A stretch of DNA of 64,000 nucleotides, from assembly GCA_030747075.1 (NCBI GenBank), contig JASLLL010000003.1, positions 62,001 to 126,000 on the forward strand. Reading direction: 5' to 3'. Positions 27,021 to 35,793 of the stretch are shown piece by piece (position 1 is the first letter of the stretch; every line of letters begins with the position of its first letter). The notes beneath the pieces were generated by a model. The model worked only from the letters and a program-made list of their open reading frames with translations. It did no database searches and had not been told where the DNA came from. Position numbers and translations under genes: made by a program. The stretch is from Gemmatimonadota bacterium. Lineage in GTDB: Bacteria; ARS69.

Positions 27021-28235
27021 GTGAAGATACTCTTTGTTTCACACAGGCCTCCCGGGCCTCCCGACAAGGGCGACAAGATCCGATCGCATCACCTGCTGAA
27101 GAGGCTTGCCGCGCGCCATCGCGTGGAGGTGGCTTGCCTGTACGACGAGGACTCCGAACTGGAGACGATGCGCGAGTCGTGCTCCTGGGCGGCGGAACTG
27201 ACGGCCCGGCGGCGGCCACGGGCTGAGGGGATCGTCCGAGGCTTGATGGCGGCGGCTTCAGGACGATCGCTGACCTCAGGCTACTTTCATTCAACAGAGC
27301 TTTCCCGTTCGGTGGACCGGATTCTTCAAGAACGCACGCCCGATGTTGCCCTGGCGTACTGTTCCGGGATGGCCGGGTATCTCAAGGCGTTCGACGGCGC
27401 ACGCGTGCTCGACCTGGTGGATGTCGATTCCGAGAAGTGGCGGCAGTACGCGTGTCGAGCGCGAGGAGGGAAACGGCTGGTCTATGCTCTGGAAGCCCGG
27501 CTCCTGCGCGCGGATGAGCAACGCCTGGTGGGCGAGTTTGATCGGAGCATTGTGGTCTCGGATGCGGAACGCGACCTGCTTGCCGGGTTCTGTGAAGAGA
27601 GCCGCATCGATGTGGTTCCGATGGGAGTGGATCTCGCCAGGCTTCAACGCGGCTGCGCCCGACCGGGGACGGCGGACCTTGTGTTTGTGGGGGCGCTCGA
27701 CTATCTCCCCAACTCGGAGGGGATCACCGCGTTTGCGCGCGAGGTCTTTCCTGCGGTACGCCGCCGGTTCCCAACGGCGCGCCTGCGCATCGTGGGACGG
27801 CGTCCAGGAGCGGGAGTCCGGGCCTTGAGCGGTCTCCCCGGTGTTGAGGTTGCGCCGGATGTTCCGGATGTCCGCAACTGGCTCTGGGGGGCGGCCATCG
27901 CGGTGGTGCCGCTTCGGATCGCGCAGGGAGTGCAGAACAAGGTGCTGGAGGCAATGGCTGCCGGAGTGCCGGTCGTGGCTTCGCACACAGCCACTCGCGG
28001 GATCGATGCGGTGGACGCCGAACACCTTCACATTGCGGAGGACTCCGCCGGGATGGTGGCAAAGATCACGCATCTACTGGAGAATCCCATCGAGGCGGAT
28101 GCGATGGCGAAGCGCGCGCTGGAGTTCGTTCGCGCGCACCACGATTGGGACACCGCCGCGCTGGCTTACGAGCGGGTCCTTCAGAGCGCACTGGAGCAAC
28201 GAGGGCCGTCGAAGAGAGAAGGTGGCGCTTGCTGA
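27021..28235 (+). CDS. GT-B glycosyltransferase, exosortase-associated (TIGR03087-like)
   Basis: This 404-residue GT1/4-like enzyme has the N-terminal motif ILFVSHRPPGPPDKGDKIRSHHLLKRLA, a hallmark of the sugar transferase family tied to PEP-CTERM/EpsH loci. It also has LDLVDVDSEKWRQYA, VGALDYLPNSEGITAFAREVFP and PLRIAQGVQNKVLEAMAAGVPVVAS. The start is GTG at 27021 with GGAG upstream. It overlaps the deacetylase gene by 7 nt. Predicted to add a sugar to the lipid-linked glycan in the cytoplasm. Confidence 0.88.
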   Translation: MKILFVSHRPPGPPDKGDKIRSHHLLKRLAARHRVEVACLYDEDSELETMRESCSWAAELTARRRPRAEGIVRGLMAAASGRSLTSGYFHSTELSRSVDRILQERTPDVALAYCSGMAGYLKAFDGARVLDLVDVDSEKWRQYACRARGGKRLVYALEARLLRADEQRLVGEFDRSIVVSDAERDLLAGFCEESRIDVVPMGVDLARLQRGCARPGTADLVFVGALDYLPNSEGITAFAREVFPAVRRRFPTARLRIVGRRPGAGVRALSGLPGVEVAPDVPDVRNWLWGAAIAVVPLRIAQGVQNKVLEAMAAGVPVVASHTATRGIDAVDAEHLHIAEDSAGMVAKITHLLENPIEADAMAKRALEFVRAHHDWDTAALAYERVLQSALEQRGPSKREGGAC

Positions 28236-29092
28236 ACGCCATGACCGTGGATGTGGAGGAGTGGTTCCAGGTGTCGAACTTCGACGCGCTGGTGGATCGG
28301 TCGGCCTGGGACTCGTATCCGTCACGAGTCGTGGACTCCACGCGGACCTTGCTGTCACTGCTTGAGATGCGAGACACGCGGGCTACCTTCTTCGTGTTGG
28401 GTTGGGTGGCGGAGCGTCAGCCGGACCTTGTGGCGGAGATTGCCGATGCCGGGCATGAGGTGGCCAGCCACGGTTACGGGCACGAGTTGGTGTACCGCCT
28501 CTCGCCGGAGGCCTTTGCGGAAGATCTGACCCGCTCGCTGGATGCCCTGATGCGCTGTGGGGTCGCCAGCGTGGAAGGATACCGCGCGCCGAGTTTCAGC
28601 ATGGATGCGCGAACCCGCTGGGCCTGGGATGTTCTGGCCGAGCGGGGGATCAAGTTCGATTCGAGTATCTACCCGGTGCGTCACCCGCGCTACGGGACGC
28701 CTGAGTTTTCGCGGTTCCCGGTCACTCTTCGCACGCCGGAAAGACAGACGGTGCGGGAGTTTCCGCTGACCACGCTCCGAGTGCTCGGCAACAATGTCGG
28801 AGCGAGCGGCGGCGGCTACCTTCGCGTGTTCCCCCCTGCGATCATCCGCACTGCCATCACGCAAGCGAATCGTGCGGGACATCCGGCGGTGGTGTATGTG
28901 CATCCATGGGAACTGGATCCTGCGCAGCCTCGTCTACCCGTGCGGGGCCTGGGAAGAGTGACGCACTACACGAACCTCGCCGCGACCTATGATCGACTGG
29001 ACGATCTCCTTGCGCGCTTCCGGTTCGGTACGATGACCGACGCGCTCAGGGAAGCCGCTGGGGTGGAGGCTCCAGTCGTTGAGGTGCCATGA
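28229..29092 (+). CDS. Polysaccharide deacetylase, exosortase-associated (TIGR03006-like)
   Basis: This 287-residue NodB-fold enzyme starts NAMTVDVEEWFQV (catalytic Asp), then DTRATFFVLGWVAERQP, HEVASHGYGHELVYRL (metal His pair), GYRAPSFSMD and the DUF3473-like tail VVYVHPWELDPAQPRL. It is expected to remove N-acetyl groups from the exopolysaccharide. No signal peptide is visible, as in other members of this subfamily. I use TTG at 28229 because AAGGTGG lies close before it; the ATG at 28241 is possible. Confidence 0.88.
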   Translation: MLNAMTVDVEEWFQVSNFDALVDRSAWDSYPSRVVDSTRTLLSLLEMRDTRATFFVLGWVAERQPDLVAEIADAGHEVASHGYGHELVYRLSPEAFAEDLTRSLDALMRCGVASVEGYRAPSFSMDARTRWAWDVLAERGIKFDSSIYPVRHPRYGTPEFSRFPVTLRTPERQTVREFPLTTLRVLGNNVGASGGGYLRVFPPAIIRTAITQANRAGHPAVVYVHPWELDPAQPRLPVRGLGRVTHYTNLAATYDRLDDLLARFRFGTMTDALREAAGVEAPVVEVP

Positions 29093-29946
29093 TGACGGAT
29101 CGGGTCCGGGTCGGAGTCCTTCTTCTCTCCCTTGTGGGACTCTATGGCACGCTGATTCCCGACCTGGTGGGTGACTGGATGCGGTCGGGGGATTATTCGC
29201 ACGGGTTCCTCATTCCTGTTGTCAGCGTGTGGCTTCTCTGGGATCGACGGGAGAAGGTCTCCGCCATCCCCTCGCGTCCGTTCTTCCCGGGGGCGCTTGT
29301 TGTGGCCGGGGCCGTCATGCAGATGCTGATCGGTGTCGCGAGCGCGGAACTCTTCCTGCAGAGAAGTTCGCTGGTCCTGTTCCTGATCGGTTGGACGCTG
29401 TTGGTCTGGGGCGTGCCTCGCCTTCGTGCATTGTGGTTCCCGTTCGCGTATCTGCTCTTCATGATCCCTCTGCCTGCGGTGGTCTGGTACGCCATGGCAT
29501 TCCCGCTGCAGTTGCTGGCATCGCAGATCACGGCGACGGCCTTGACGATGGCGGGCATGGAAGCCGTGCGCCTTGGGAATGTCATTCAGCTGCCGGGCTG
29601 CACGCTGGAGGTTGCCGACGCCTGCAGCGGGTTGCGGTCGCTGGTCGCGCTCTCCGCTCTGGCGGCGTTGCTGGCGGAGGGAAGTCTTGTGCCTGGACGA
29701 GGACCGGGGCGCCCTGTGGGGCGCATGATGATGTTCCTCGCGGCAGTTCCGGTGTCCATCGTGGCGAATGTGTTGCGTGTGGGTTTCTCTGCGGGAGTGG
29801 CGGCGGCATGGCGCACCGATGTGGTCAGCGGAGGCCTTCATGAGCTGTTGGGTTTGCTTCTTTTCGTGCTCGCCGGGGGAATGCTCCTGGCACTTCGGGA
29901 GGGACTCGCTTGGGTCGAAGAGACTCCGCGACGCTGGTCGCAATAG
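29089..29946 (+). CDS. Exosortase (EpsH-type transpeptidase-like protease)
   Basis: This 285-residue integral membrane protein has about eight helices. The three catalytic residues are present and in order: Cys179 in ADACSGLRSL, Arg230 in SIVANVLRV and His251 in SGGLHELLG. Exosortases cut PEP-CTERM tails on the outer face of the inner membrane, in the manner of sortases. Its likely substrate is the protein at 705-1061. The subtype (XrtA, B, D or other) is not clear from motifs alone. ATGA couples it to the deacetylase, and it overlaps the EpsI gene by 37 nt. Confidence 0.93.
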   Translation: MMTDRVRVGVLLLSLVGLYGTLIPDLVGDWMRSGDYSHGFLIPVVSVWLLWDRREKVSAIPSRPFFPGALVVAGAVMQMLIGVASAELFLQRSSLVLFLIGWTLLVWGVPRLRALWFPFAYLLFMIPLPAVVWYAMAFPLQLLASQITATALTMAGMEAVRLGNVIQLPGCTLEVADACSGLRSLVALSALAALLAEGSLVPGRGPGRPVGRMMMFLAAVPVSIVANVLRVGFSAGVAAAWRTDVVSGGLHELLGLLLFVLAGGMLLALREGLAWVEETPRRWSQ

Positions 29947-30563
29947 TACTGACGCTGGCAGGGCTGTTCGGCGCGATGCGCCTTCGTGCCAGCTCTCCAG
30001 TCCCGTCGGGAGGGGTGGATCTGGAGGCGATTTCGCGTGGAGTGGGCTCGTTCGTCTCCAGAGACCTGGACATTCCAGAGGACATTCTGAACACGCTTCG
30101 CTCGGACGAGGTTCTCTTCCGCGAGTACCGATCTTCCGAGGGCGGAGAGCCTGTCTGGCTCTTTGTGGACTACCACGCAAGCCAGAAGGTGGGGTCGCAA
30201 ATACACTCGCCCCGGCACTGCTATCCGGGTTCGGGCTGGACGATCCTGACGACGAGCGTGGAGGCGTTTGAGCAGGGGGAACGCGCGCGCCTTGTGCTGT
30301 TGCGGGACAAGCGTGAGATGGTGACGCAGTACTGGTACGAGACACGGTGGGGCCGATGCGGAAGGGAGACGGACCTGAAGCTCGCGCTGCTGCGGTCCGC
30401 ACTGGCGGGTCGATCCACGGATGCGGCTCTCGTCCGTCTCTCTACCAGGGTGGGGGATGGAGAGGCCTCGGAGGATGCGTGGGATCGACTGTCGGTCCTG
30501 TCCGGAATGTTGGATGAGTCGCTTGCGGTCTCGCTGCCTTTTGAGGAGAGGCAAGGCGGGTGA
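29910..30563 (+). CDS. EpsI-family protein, exosortase partner
   Basis: This 217-residue protein has one N-terminal membrane helix (about 7-24) and a periplasmic EpsI domain with VWLFVDYHASQKVGSQIHSPRHCYPGSGW. EpsI is found as a separate protein or as the C-terminal part of exosortases; it is needed for exopolysaccharide production in several systems, by an unknown mechanism. The TTG start at 29910 has GGGAGGG upstream. The long overlap with the exosortase gene supports a tight functional pair. Confidence 0.85.
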   Translation: MGRRDSATLVAIVLTLAGLFGAMRLRASSPVPSGGVDLEAISRGVGSFVSRDLDIPEDILNTLRSDEVLFREYRSSEGGEPVWLFVDYHASQKVGSQIHSPRHCYPGSGWTILTTSVEAFEQGERARLVLLRDKREMVTQYWYETRWGRCGRETDLKLALLRSALAGRSTDAALVRLSTRVGDGEASEDAWDRLSVLSGMLDESLAVSLPFEERQGG

Positions 30564-32914
30564 GAGCTCACCCGGAGGGCCCGCCGCCCGGAAGCGTGTT
30601 TGTATCGTGCTGGCTGGCGGCACTGGCGGCAGCGAGGAGGCCGCTTGTCTTCCTTCCGTTTGTGCCGCAAGTGGTCGTGCAGGGCCTGACTCTACTCCTG
30701 CTGTCCCAGTTCTATCGAGGGCCACTGCCGGACCTGGTCGGGGGGTTGTTCTTCTCTCTGGGTGGCGAGCGCGCGCTTCACTATCCCAACGCCTACGATA
30801 CGCTTCCCCGTGTATTTCACCGGGCGGACCTGTTCATCAACCTGGCGCTGGGAGTCCCCTGCCGGGGTGCTTTGATAGTTCTCCTTCCCTGGGCGTTCCG
30901 CGCTCGGTCGGGAGAAGGCGCGCCACGCATGAGTGCGGTGCTTGGTCGGCTGGGGCCGTTGTGGTGCGTGGGCTTTCTGCCTTGGGCGGTGGCGGTGTTC
31001 GGTGTGGTGATGATGGATCGACTGACCACCGGCGTGTTCTACGGAAGCCCGCGGGTGCTGGCTGCCACGGAACTGGCATTGCAAGCGCTGGTCATCCTCG
31101 CGGAGGTCCTGTTCGCCTATGCAGCCGCCGGTGTGCTTCTGGGCCGACTCACCCCGCTGGCCGCGCTGAAGCGAAGCGCTGCAATGGCCTCGCGCAGCTT
31201 CTGGACGACACTGGGCTTTGTCAGCATTCCACTGGTGGCCGTGCTGGCCTTGCTCACAGCCGCGAAGCGAGCCGTGGAAGTGGGCGCTGCGCCGGCTCCG
31301 GAGGCGAGCGTCTGGCTGTCCGCGCTGTCGATCCTCTTCGGGGTGATGGCCTCCGTGTGCGTCACGGCGGTCACTACACGCCGTTACCTGCACGAATGGG
31401 GGCTTGAGCCTTCGGAGAGGAAGCCGGGGCGAGGCAGCCTGTCAGGATGCGGTCTGGCACTTCTCGCGTTGTGGACGGCGCTTCCAGGGTGCTCCGGCGA
31501 GACCGCCCCCGAGTTCGAGCGGCGCTTTCTCGCGGAGCGTGAAGAGTGGCGGGCAAGAAAGGCGGAGGCCGAGCCTCGGGCAGTTTCCTCCGGGCCGGTG
31601 GAGGCGGCAGCGAGAGCTCGACAACTCCATGCGGAGATTGAGCAGAAGTTCGGTGTGGAAGCGCGACCATCCGGAGAGGACCTGGCCAATCCGGACCGGA
31701 GGACACGCCTCCTTGTCGCGGGCCGGGCCGGACTTCGAAGCGCGCACCTGGGCCTTCGTGCCGGTGAAGTTGCGGAAGCTGCCGAGATGTTTGCGAGGGT
31801 GGGAGAGATCTACGGCTTTGCGGAAGACCTGGAGTATCAGGCATGGATGGGAGAAGGGATCGCCTGGGAACTGCTTGGTGATGTGAGGAGGGCGCTCCTG
31901 ACCTATGCGAGGGTTCTCGACAAGTACCCTGCCGTTCGTGCCGGTGTCGAGGGTGCGCCTTCGCAGGTCAATGTCGATCTGTTGAACCTGGCCGTGCATC
32001 GCGCAGACTTGGCGAAGCACACTCCCGCACTGGAAGGAGTGGACCGGATCATCGTGCAGGAACGAGCCAGGCTGCGTGGTCTCCTTTTTGGCCGGGAGGG
32101 CACGCGCGCCGGACGGGAGGTTCGGTGGAGGCTGGCGGAGGTGCATCTGGTGTGTGGAGACTGGGAAGACGGAGCGAGCGCACTGGAGGATCTTGCCACG
32201 GAGGCCGGGGAAGGAGCGGATCGCGCTCAGCTGCTTCTGGAGGCAGGAGAGGCCTGGCTGCGAAGCTCCGACGGACTTTCCGGGGCGGAGCGGAACGCCC
32301 TCGCTGCTCAGATGGCGGGGGCCGGGACGGAACAGGGGGCGGAGGCCAGGCTGCTTCTCGGGCGGGTTCTCCTGGCCAAAGGAAACGCGGCGGGGGCGTT
32401 GAGTGTACTGGAGGATCTGCTGGCCCTGGGAGCTCGGCTGCGGGCTGGAAGGGAAGCCGAGGCGCGCTATCTTCGTGGGCAGTGTCTTGTCGCTCTCGGG
32501 CGCTGGGAGGAGGCCGTCCCCATCCTGGAGTATGTGGCGAAAGCGAACCCGCGCTCGCCGTATGGCATCCTTGCCCGCAGCCGTTCGCTGAAGATGCGCG
32601 GGACTCTGACGGACCGGAGGGGAGCGCGGCGCGTCGCTGCCGAGACCGTGGAACTGGCCGCTTTGCTGCCGGTGCGCTCCGCCCAAAAAGCCGGAGCTGT
32701 GGGGTGGGGGCCCAGGGATTCGTATCGGCAGGAACAAGCACTCTGGCGTGAGGTGTCCCGGTCGCTCATCGGGATTGCGAACGACTGGCCCGGCGAGCCA
32801 TTTGCAAAACTCGCGATGGAACGCGGTGTGCGCGTCGCTCGGGACCTTGCCCGGGATGAAGACCTGGCGCGAGAGATCCTCCAGACACAAGAGGCGATGG
32901 GGGAAACCCCTTGA
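30560..32914 (+). CDS. Membrane protein fused to a lipoprotein-like TPR protein
   Basis: 784 residues. Residues 1-280 form a membrane domain with about six helices and no family I recognise. Residues 290-312 look exactly like a lipoprotein signal (Leu-rich stretch ending ALPGC, Cys311). Residues 340-784 are helical repeats of TPR type (GRAGLRSAHLGLRAGEVAEAAEMFARVG, AEARYLRGQCLVALGRWEEAVPILEYVAKANPRSPYG). No start codon exists in frame before the Cys, so it is translated as one chain; the segment then acts as a last helix that places the TPR part in the periplasm, unless it is cut. TPR lipoproteins (PrsT) are common in exosortase loci, and this may be its equivalent. GTG start coupled to epsI. 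Confidence 0.7.
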   Translation: MRAHPEGPPPGSVFVSCWLAALAAARRPLVFLPFVPQVVVQGLTLLLLSQFYRGPLPDLVGGLFFSLGGERALHYPNAYDTLPRVFHRADLFINLALGVPCRGALIVLLPWAFRARSGEGAPRMSAVLGRLGPLWCVGFLPWAVAVFGVVMMDRLTTGVFYGSPRVLAATELALQALVILAEVLFAYAAAGVLLGRLTPLAALKRSAAMASRSFWTTLGFVSIPLVAVLALLTAAKRAVEVGAAPAPEASVWLSALSILFGVMASVCVTAVTTRRYLHEWGLEPSERKPGRGSLSGCGLALLALWTALPGCSGETAPEFERRFLAEREEWRARKAEAEPRAVSSGPVEAAARARQLHAEIEQKFGVEARPSGEDLANPDRRTRLLVAGRAGLRSAHLGLRAGEVAEAAEMFARVGEIYGFAEDLEYQAWMGEGIAWELLGDVRRALLTYARVLDKYPAVRAGVEGAPSQVNVDLLNLAVHRADLAKHTPALEGVDRIIVQERARLRGLLFGREGTRAGREVRWRLAEVHLVCGDWEDGASALEDLATEAGEGADRAQLLLEAGEAWLRSSDGLSGAERNALAAQMAGAGTEQGAEARLLLGRVLLAKGNAAGALSVLEDLLALGARLRAGREAEARYLRGQCLVALGRWEEAVPILEYVAKANPRSPYGILARSRSLKMRGTLTDRRGARRVAAETVELAALLPVRSAQKAGAVGWGPRDSYRQEQALWREVSRSLIGIANDWPGEPFAKLAMERGVRVARDLARDEDLAREILQTQEAMGETP

Positions 32915-32981
32915 CACTGTGTGGGGGCGCTCTGAGAGTTGCGCCCTCTGGAACGAGCGCTCTTGGAAGGGGAAGATCGGG

Positions 32982-34094
32982 ATGTCACGCGTCGTCTGTG
33001 CACTACTCATATTGCCGGGCTTGCTCGCGGCGTCCGTGGGGACCAGTGGCGCTGCGCTGGAGTTTCGCACCGATCATGAGAGGGCGTACTTCACTCTGGA
33101 CGGGCCGCAATCCGTTGCGGGACTTTCTCCACTGCGCGTCCCCGGGCCGCTGGAGGGGGATTTCCGCCTGCATGCCACCGGCTCCGGGTTGGCCCCGCAG
33201 ACAGGAGTGCTGTCGGTGGAACTCGGAACCGGTGGCCCGCGGATTGTTGGATTCGGCAGAGAGTCGCTTCGCGAGTGTGCGTTTCGCGGGGCGGTGTTTC
33301 CCGGGCTTGTCCAGCACGGCAGGGGAGAAAGAGGCCGAGCCGCATTTCTCGCTTCCGGTGCGACGGCGGGACTTGCCGCAGCCCTGTGGATTCACCTGGA
33401 CATTGTGAAGGGTGAGGACCGCGCCGCGGACTTGCGGAGCAGGGGCCGACTCTTGTCGGCCGCGGATCCCGATGGCGCCGAGGCGCTCTTCCTGCAGGCA
33501 TCCAGAAAATCGCGCGATGTGAATCATCTGAGGGATCGTCGCATCCTCGCGCTGGTGTCCACCGCCACGGTGTGGGGTGTGGGATTCACGGACGCAACAC
33601 TCTTCCGACGGCCGTTTCGGGTGACTCGGTCGCGTGCGGATGGCCTGGTTCTCCGCGCCGAGAAAGCCGGACGCGCGGGCACGCTGGCTCGCTCTCTTCT
33701 CTTTCCGGGTCTGGGGCATGACTTCGCAGGCCGAGGTCGCCGCGGTCTTGCCGCCACGATGGGTGCGGTCGGGGCCGGAGGCTATCTGCTCGCAAGCATG
33801 GACTCAAAGAATCGTGCGACCCAACAGCGTGTCTGGTTGGAGAAGAGGATTGAGGAATCTACGAATGGCCATTTGCTGTCGGGAGATCTTGCCGAAGCCC
33901 GATTCGAGGAGTCGAAGAAGGCGACGGAGAGGAATCGAGCGGCATGGCTGTTGGCGGGCTGGTGGGCATTGTCAGCACTCGACTCCATCTGGTCCCCGGA
34001 ACTCGGGGCTCCCGCGGGGGGGCATTCGAACATGTCCGGAGCTTTTTCGGTCGATCCTGTGCTGGCCGAGGTGAGCTGGAAAGTGGGATTCTGA
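32982..34094 (+). CDS. Secreted/membrane protein with DUF5683-like segment, function unknown
   Basis: 370 residues with a signal peptide (about 1-24, ending GTSGA). The first 100 residues look like a beta-rich PEGA-like domain (AYFTLDGPQSVAGLSPLRVPGPLEG). Residues about 105-140 and 190-350 contain hydrophobic segments, and RSLLFPGLGHDFAGRGRRGL resembles the DUF5683 start motif. It follows the TPR fusion by 67 nt and may work with it at the cell envelope. The start ATG at 32982 has GGAAGGGGAAG upstream. Confidence 0.65.
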   Translation: MSRVVCALLILPGLLAASVGTSGAALEFRTDHERAYFTLDGPQSVAGLSPLRVPGPLEGDFRLHATGSGLAPQTGVLSVELGTGGPRIVGFGRESLRECAFRGAVFPGLVQHGRGERGRAAFLASGATAGLAAALWIHLDIVKGEDRAADLRSRGRLLSAADPDGAEALFLQASRKSRDVNHLRDRRILALVSTATVWGVGFTDATLFRRPFRVTRSRADGLVLRAEKAGRAGTLARSLLFPGLGHDFAGRGRRGLAATMGAVGAGGYLLASMDSKNRATQQRVWLEKRIEESTNGHLLSGDLAEARFEESKKATERNRAAWLLAGWWALSALDSIWSPELGAPAGGHSNMSGAFSVDPVLAEVSWKVGF

Positions 34095-34116
34095 CCCGTT
34101 CCCCAGCGGGCTGTGG

Positions 34117-34132
34117 CAGATTGTGATCTGCA
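34117..34132. repeat. Perfect inverted repeat upstream of the sugar transferase promoter
   Basis: GCAGAT (34117-34122) and ATCTGC (34127-34132) flank 4 nt. There is no T run, so it is a poor terminator. It lies 52 nt before the -35 box at 34184 and could be an operator. Confidence 0.35.
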
Positions 34133-34183
34133 GAGCCGGTACTTGGGCTCTTTTGGCATAATGCAACAGAATCTGCGCCGTGG

Positions 34184-34213
34184 TTGACAGGCACCCTGAC
34201 ACCCTCATATACT
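34184..34213 (+). promoter_or_regulatory. Strong sigma-70 promoter for the sugar transferase operon
   Basis: TTGACA (34184-34189), 18-nt spacer, TATACT (34208-34213): near consensus, in an AT-rich dip. The leader to the ATG at 34341 would be about 121 nt. It gives the initiating enzyme independent expression from the main operon. Confidence 0.65.
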
Positions 34214-34340
34214 GTTCATTCGTTCGACCCCCCTGATTTACACCGTGTCATTCAGCATGGCGGCGAGTTTTCCCGGATGCCGTCGAGAGAAAGTCGGTTC
34301 CACCCGGGTCCCCCTGGAACCGGCAGGAGAGGACACAGAT

Positions 34341-35117
34341 ATGCTGAGGGGAAATGCCGCATCCAATGTGGACGCATATGTGGCTCGCAGGCCAATGCCG
34401 GGGAAGAGACTCAGAACCGTTGACGCACCCATGCCGCTCGTCTTGGGAGCGGGTCGCAGGATCTTCGACATCGTGGGATCGCTCACGCTACTCCTTGTTC
34501 TTCTGCCGCTCTTGGCTGGCATCGCCGTGGCAGTCAAACTGACTTCGCGGGGCCCGGTCTTCTATCTGCAGACCCGCGTCGGGATGAACCGGCGCACGAG
34601 CAGGGATCAACGCCGCGCTCCATCGAGTGTTTCGACTCCCGAGCGTCGGCGCGGAGATCGCCGAGTCATCGCAAGTGCGGGGAAGCTCTTCCGTATCTGC
34701 AAGTTCCGCAGCATGGTGGACGGGGCTGAGAATGCGGTGGGAGCCACTTGGGCCGTACCGGATGATCCCCGCATTACTCCAGTCGGGAGGATTCTACGCA
34801 AGACCCGACTCGACGAACTTCCGCAGCTTGTGAATGTCCTGCGTGGAGAGATGTCATTCATTGGTCCGCGCCCGGAACGCCCTTTCTTCGTGGAGAAGTT
34901 CTGCCTCTCAATGCCGACCTACACGGGGCGCTTGGTGACGCCTCCGGGGATCACCGGGCTGGCTCAGGTGGAGCACAAGTACGACACCAGCTATGAGGAT
35001 GTTCGTCTGAAGCTGGAATACGATCTCCGGTATCTTCAGAACCGAAGCGTCAGAATGGACCTTCTCATCTTTCTCAAGACGATCAAGGTCATGCTGAGCG
35101 GAAGCGGAGCCCATTAG
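34341..35117 (+). CDS. Initiating undecaprenyl-phosphate sugar-1-phosphate transferase (WbaP/WcaJ catalytic domain type)
   Basis: 258 residues. One N-terminal helix (RRIFDIVGSLTLLLVLLPLLAGIAVAVKL) precedes the catalytic domain: RGPVFYLQTRVGMN, FRICKFRSMVDGAE, DDPRITPVGRILRKTRLDELPQLVNVLRGEMSFIGPRPERP and PPGITGLAQV. It transfers sugar-1-phosphate to undecaprenyl phosphate and starts repeat-unit assembly on the inner membrane. An Arg-rich insert of about 30 residues splits the usual VGxxGKxFxxxKFRSM stretch. GGAGAGG lies 8 nt before the chosen ATG; an in-frame ATG at 34245 is less likely. Confidence 0.9.
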   Translation: MLRGNAASNVDAYVARRPMPGKRLRTVDAPMPLVLGAGRRIFDIVGSLTLLLVLLPLLAGIAVAVKLTSRGPVFYLQTRVGMNRRTSRDQRRAPSSVSTPERRRGDRRVIASAGKLFRICKFRSMVDGAENAVGATWAVPDDPRITPVGRILRKTRLDELPQLVNVLRGEMSFIGPRPERPFFVEKFCLSMPTYTGRLVTPPGITGLAQVEHKYDTSYEDVRLKLEYDLRYLQNRSVRMDLLIFLKTIKVMLSGSGAH

Positions 35118-35267
35118 GAATACAGTAGTTGGGCCGGTCGCTTGCGGTGCGCTCCCTTGACTCCCCCGCGGGTGAGTGCTAGCTTGCACGCGCTTCTGAT
35201 ACGGTTGAGTCCGGCTGCAAGGGTTGGGAGTCTGCCGGTGGTTTCGGCCCGAGCGGAGGGCGACGCT

Positions 35268-35681
35268 GTGAAGCACCTGGACCGGACCTGTGGCACGACT
35301 CGCCCGGACCCGCTTCCTGTGGAAGGTGCTGCGCGGGCCCAGCGCACCTCCCCTGCGGTCTCTCCTGAACAAACCTCCTCCCCAGCCCGAATCCTCTGGG
35401 AGCGCGTACCCGAGATCGTCCTGCTGTGGGTGCTGGCGGGTTTCCTGGTATGGGCGGCCATCCGTTTCGCGGGAATGCTGGAGCGGACCGGGACCCCTCG
35501 GAGGGAGGGGGCGCTGCTCTTTGCGGCCTTCGCGGCAGCGGGCGCCTTCGCTCTCCGGAGGGCGGTCACTCGGGGGCGTAGACTCCGAATACGGCCGGAG
35601 GCACTGGCAAAGGGGCAAGGAGACCCTCCAATAGCTCGGGATCAGGCTCGACGAGGGCCGCTGAAAGGAGTACAAGGATAG
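35268..35681 (+). CDS. Small protein with two membrane helices, unknown
   Basis: 137 residues. The N-terminal 50 residues are polar and Pro-rich; two helices follow (IVLLWVLAGFLVWAAIRFAG and GALLFAAFAAAGAFALRRAV) and then an Arg-rich tail. I recognise no family. The GTG start at 35268 has GGAGGG upstream. It sits between the sugar transferase and the dehydrogenase in the same direction. The reading frame could be spurious, but the two clean helices favour a real gene. Confidence 0.45.
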   Translation: MKHLDRTCGTTRPDPLPVEGAARAQRTSPAVSPEQTSSPARILWERVPEIVLLWVLAGFLVWAAIRFAGMLERTGTPRREGALLFAAFAAAGAFALRRAVTRGRRLRIRPEALAKGQGDPPIARDQARRGPLKGVQG

Positions 35682-35793
35682 TTACGGGTGCTTACACTAG
35701 GCTGGGGTACGACAGGATGCGGCACCTCTTGGGTCGCTTCGGGACTTCCGCATTGTGCGAAGGAGCTGCGGAAGATGGGGAAGGGGAGGGCGG

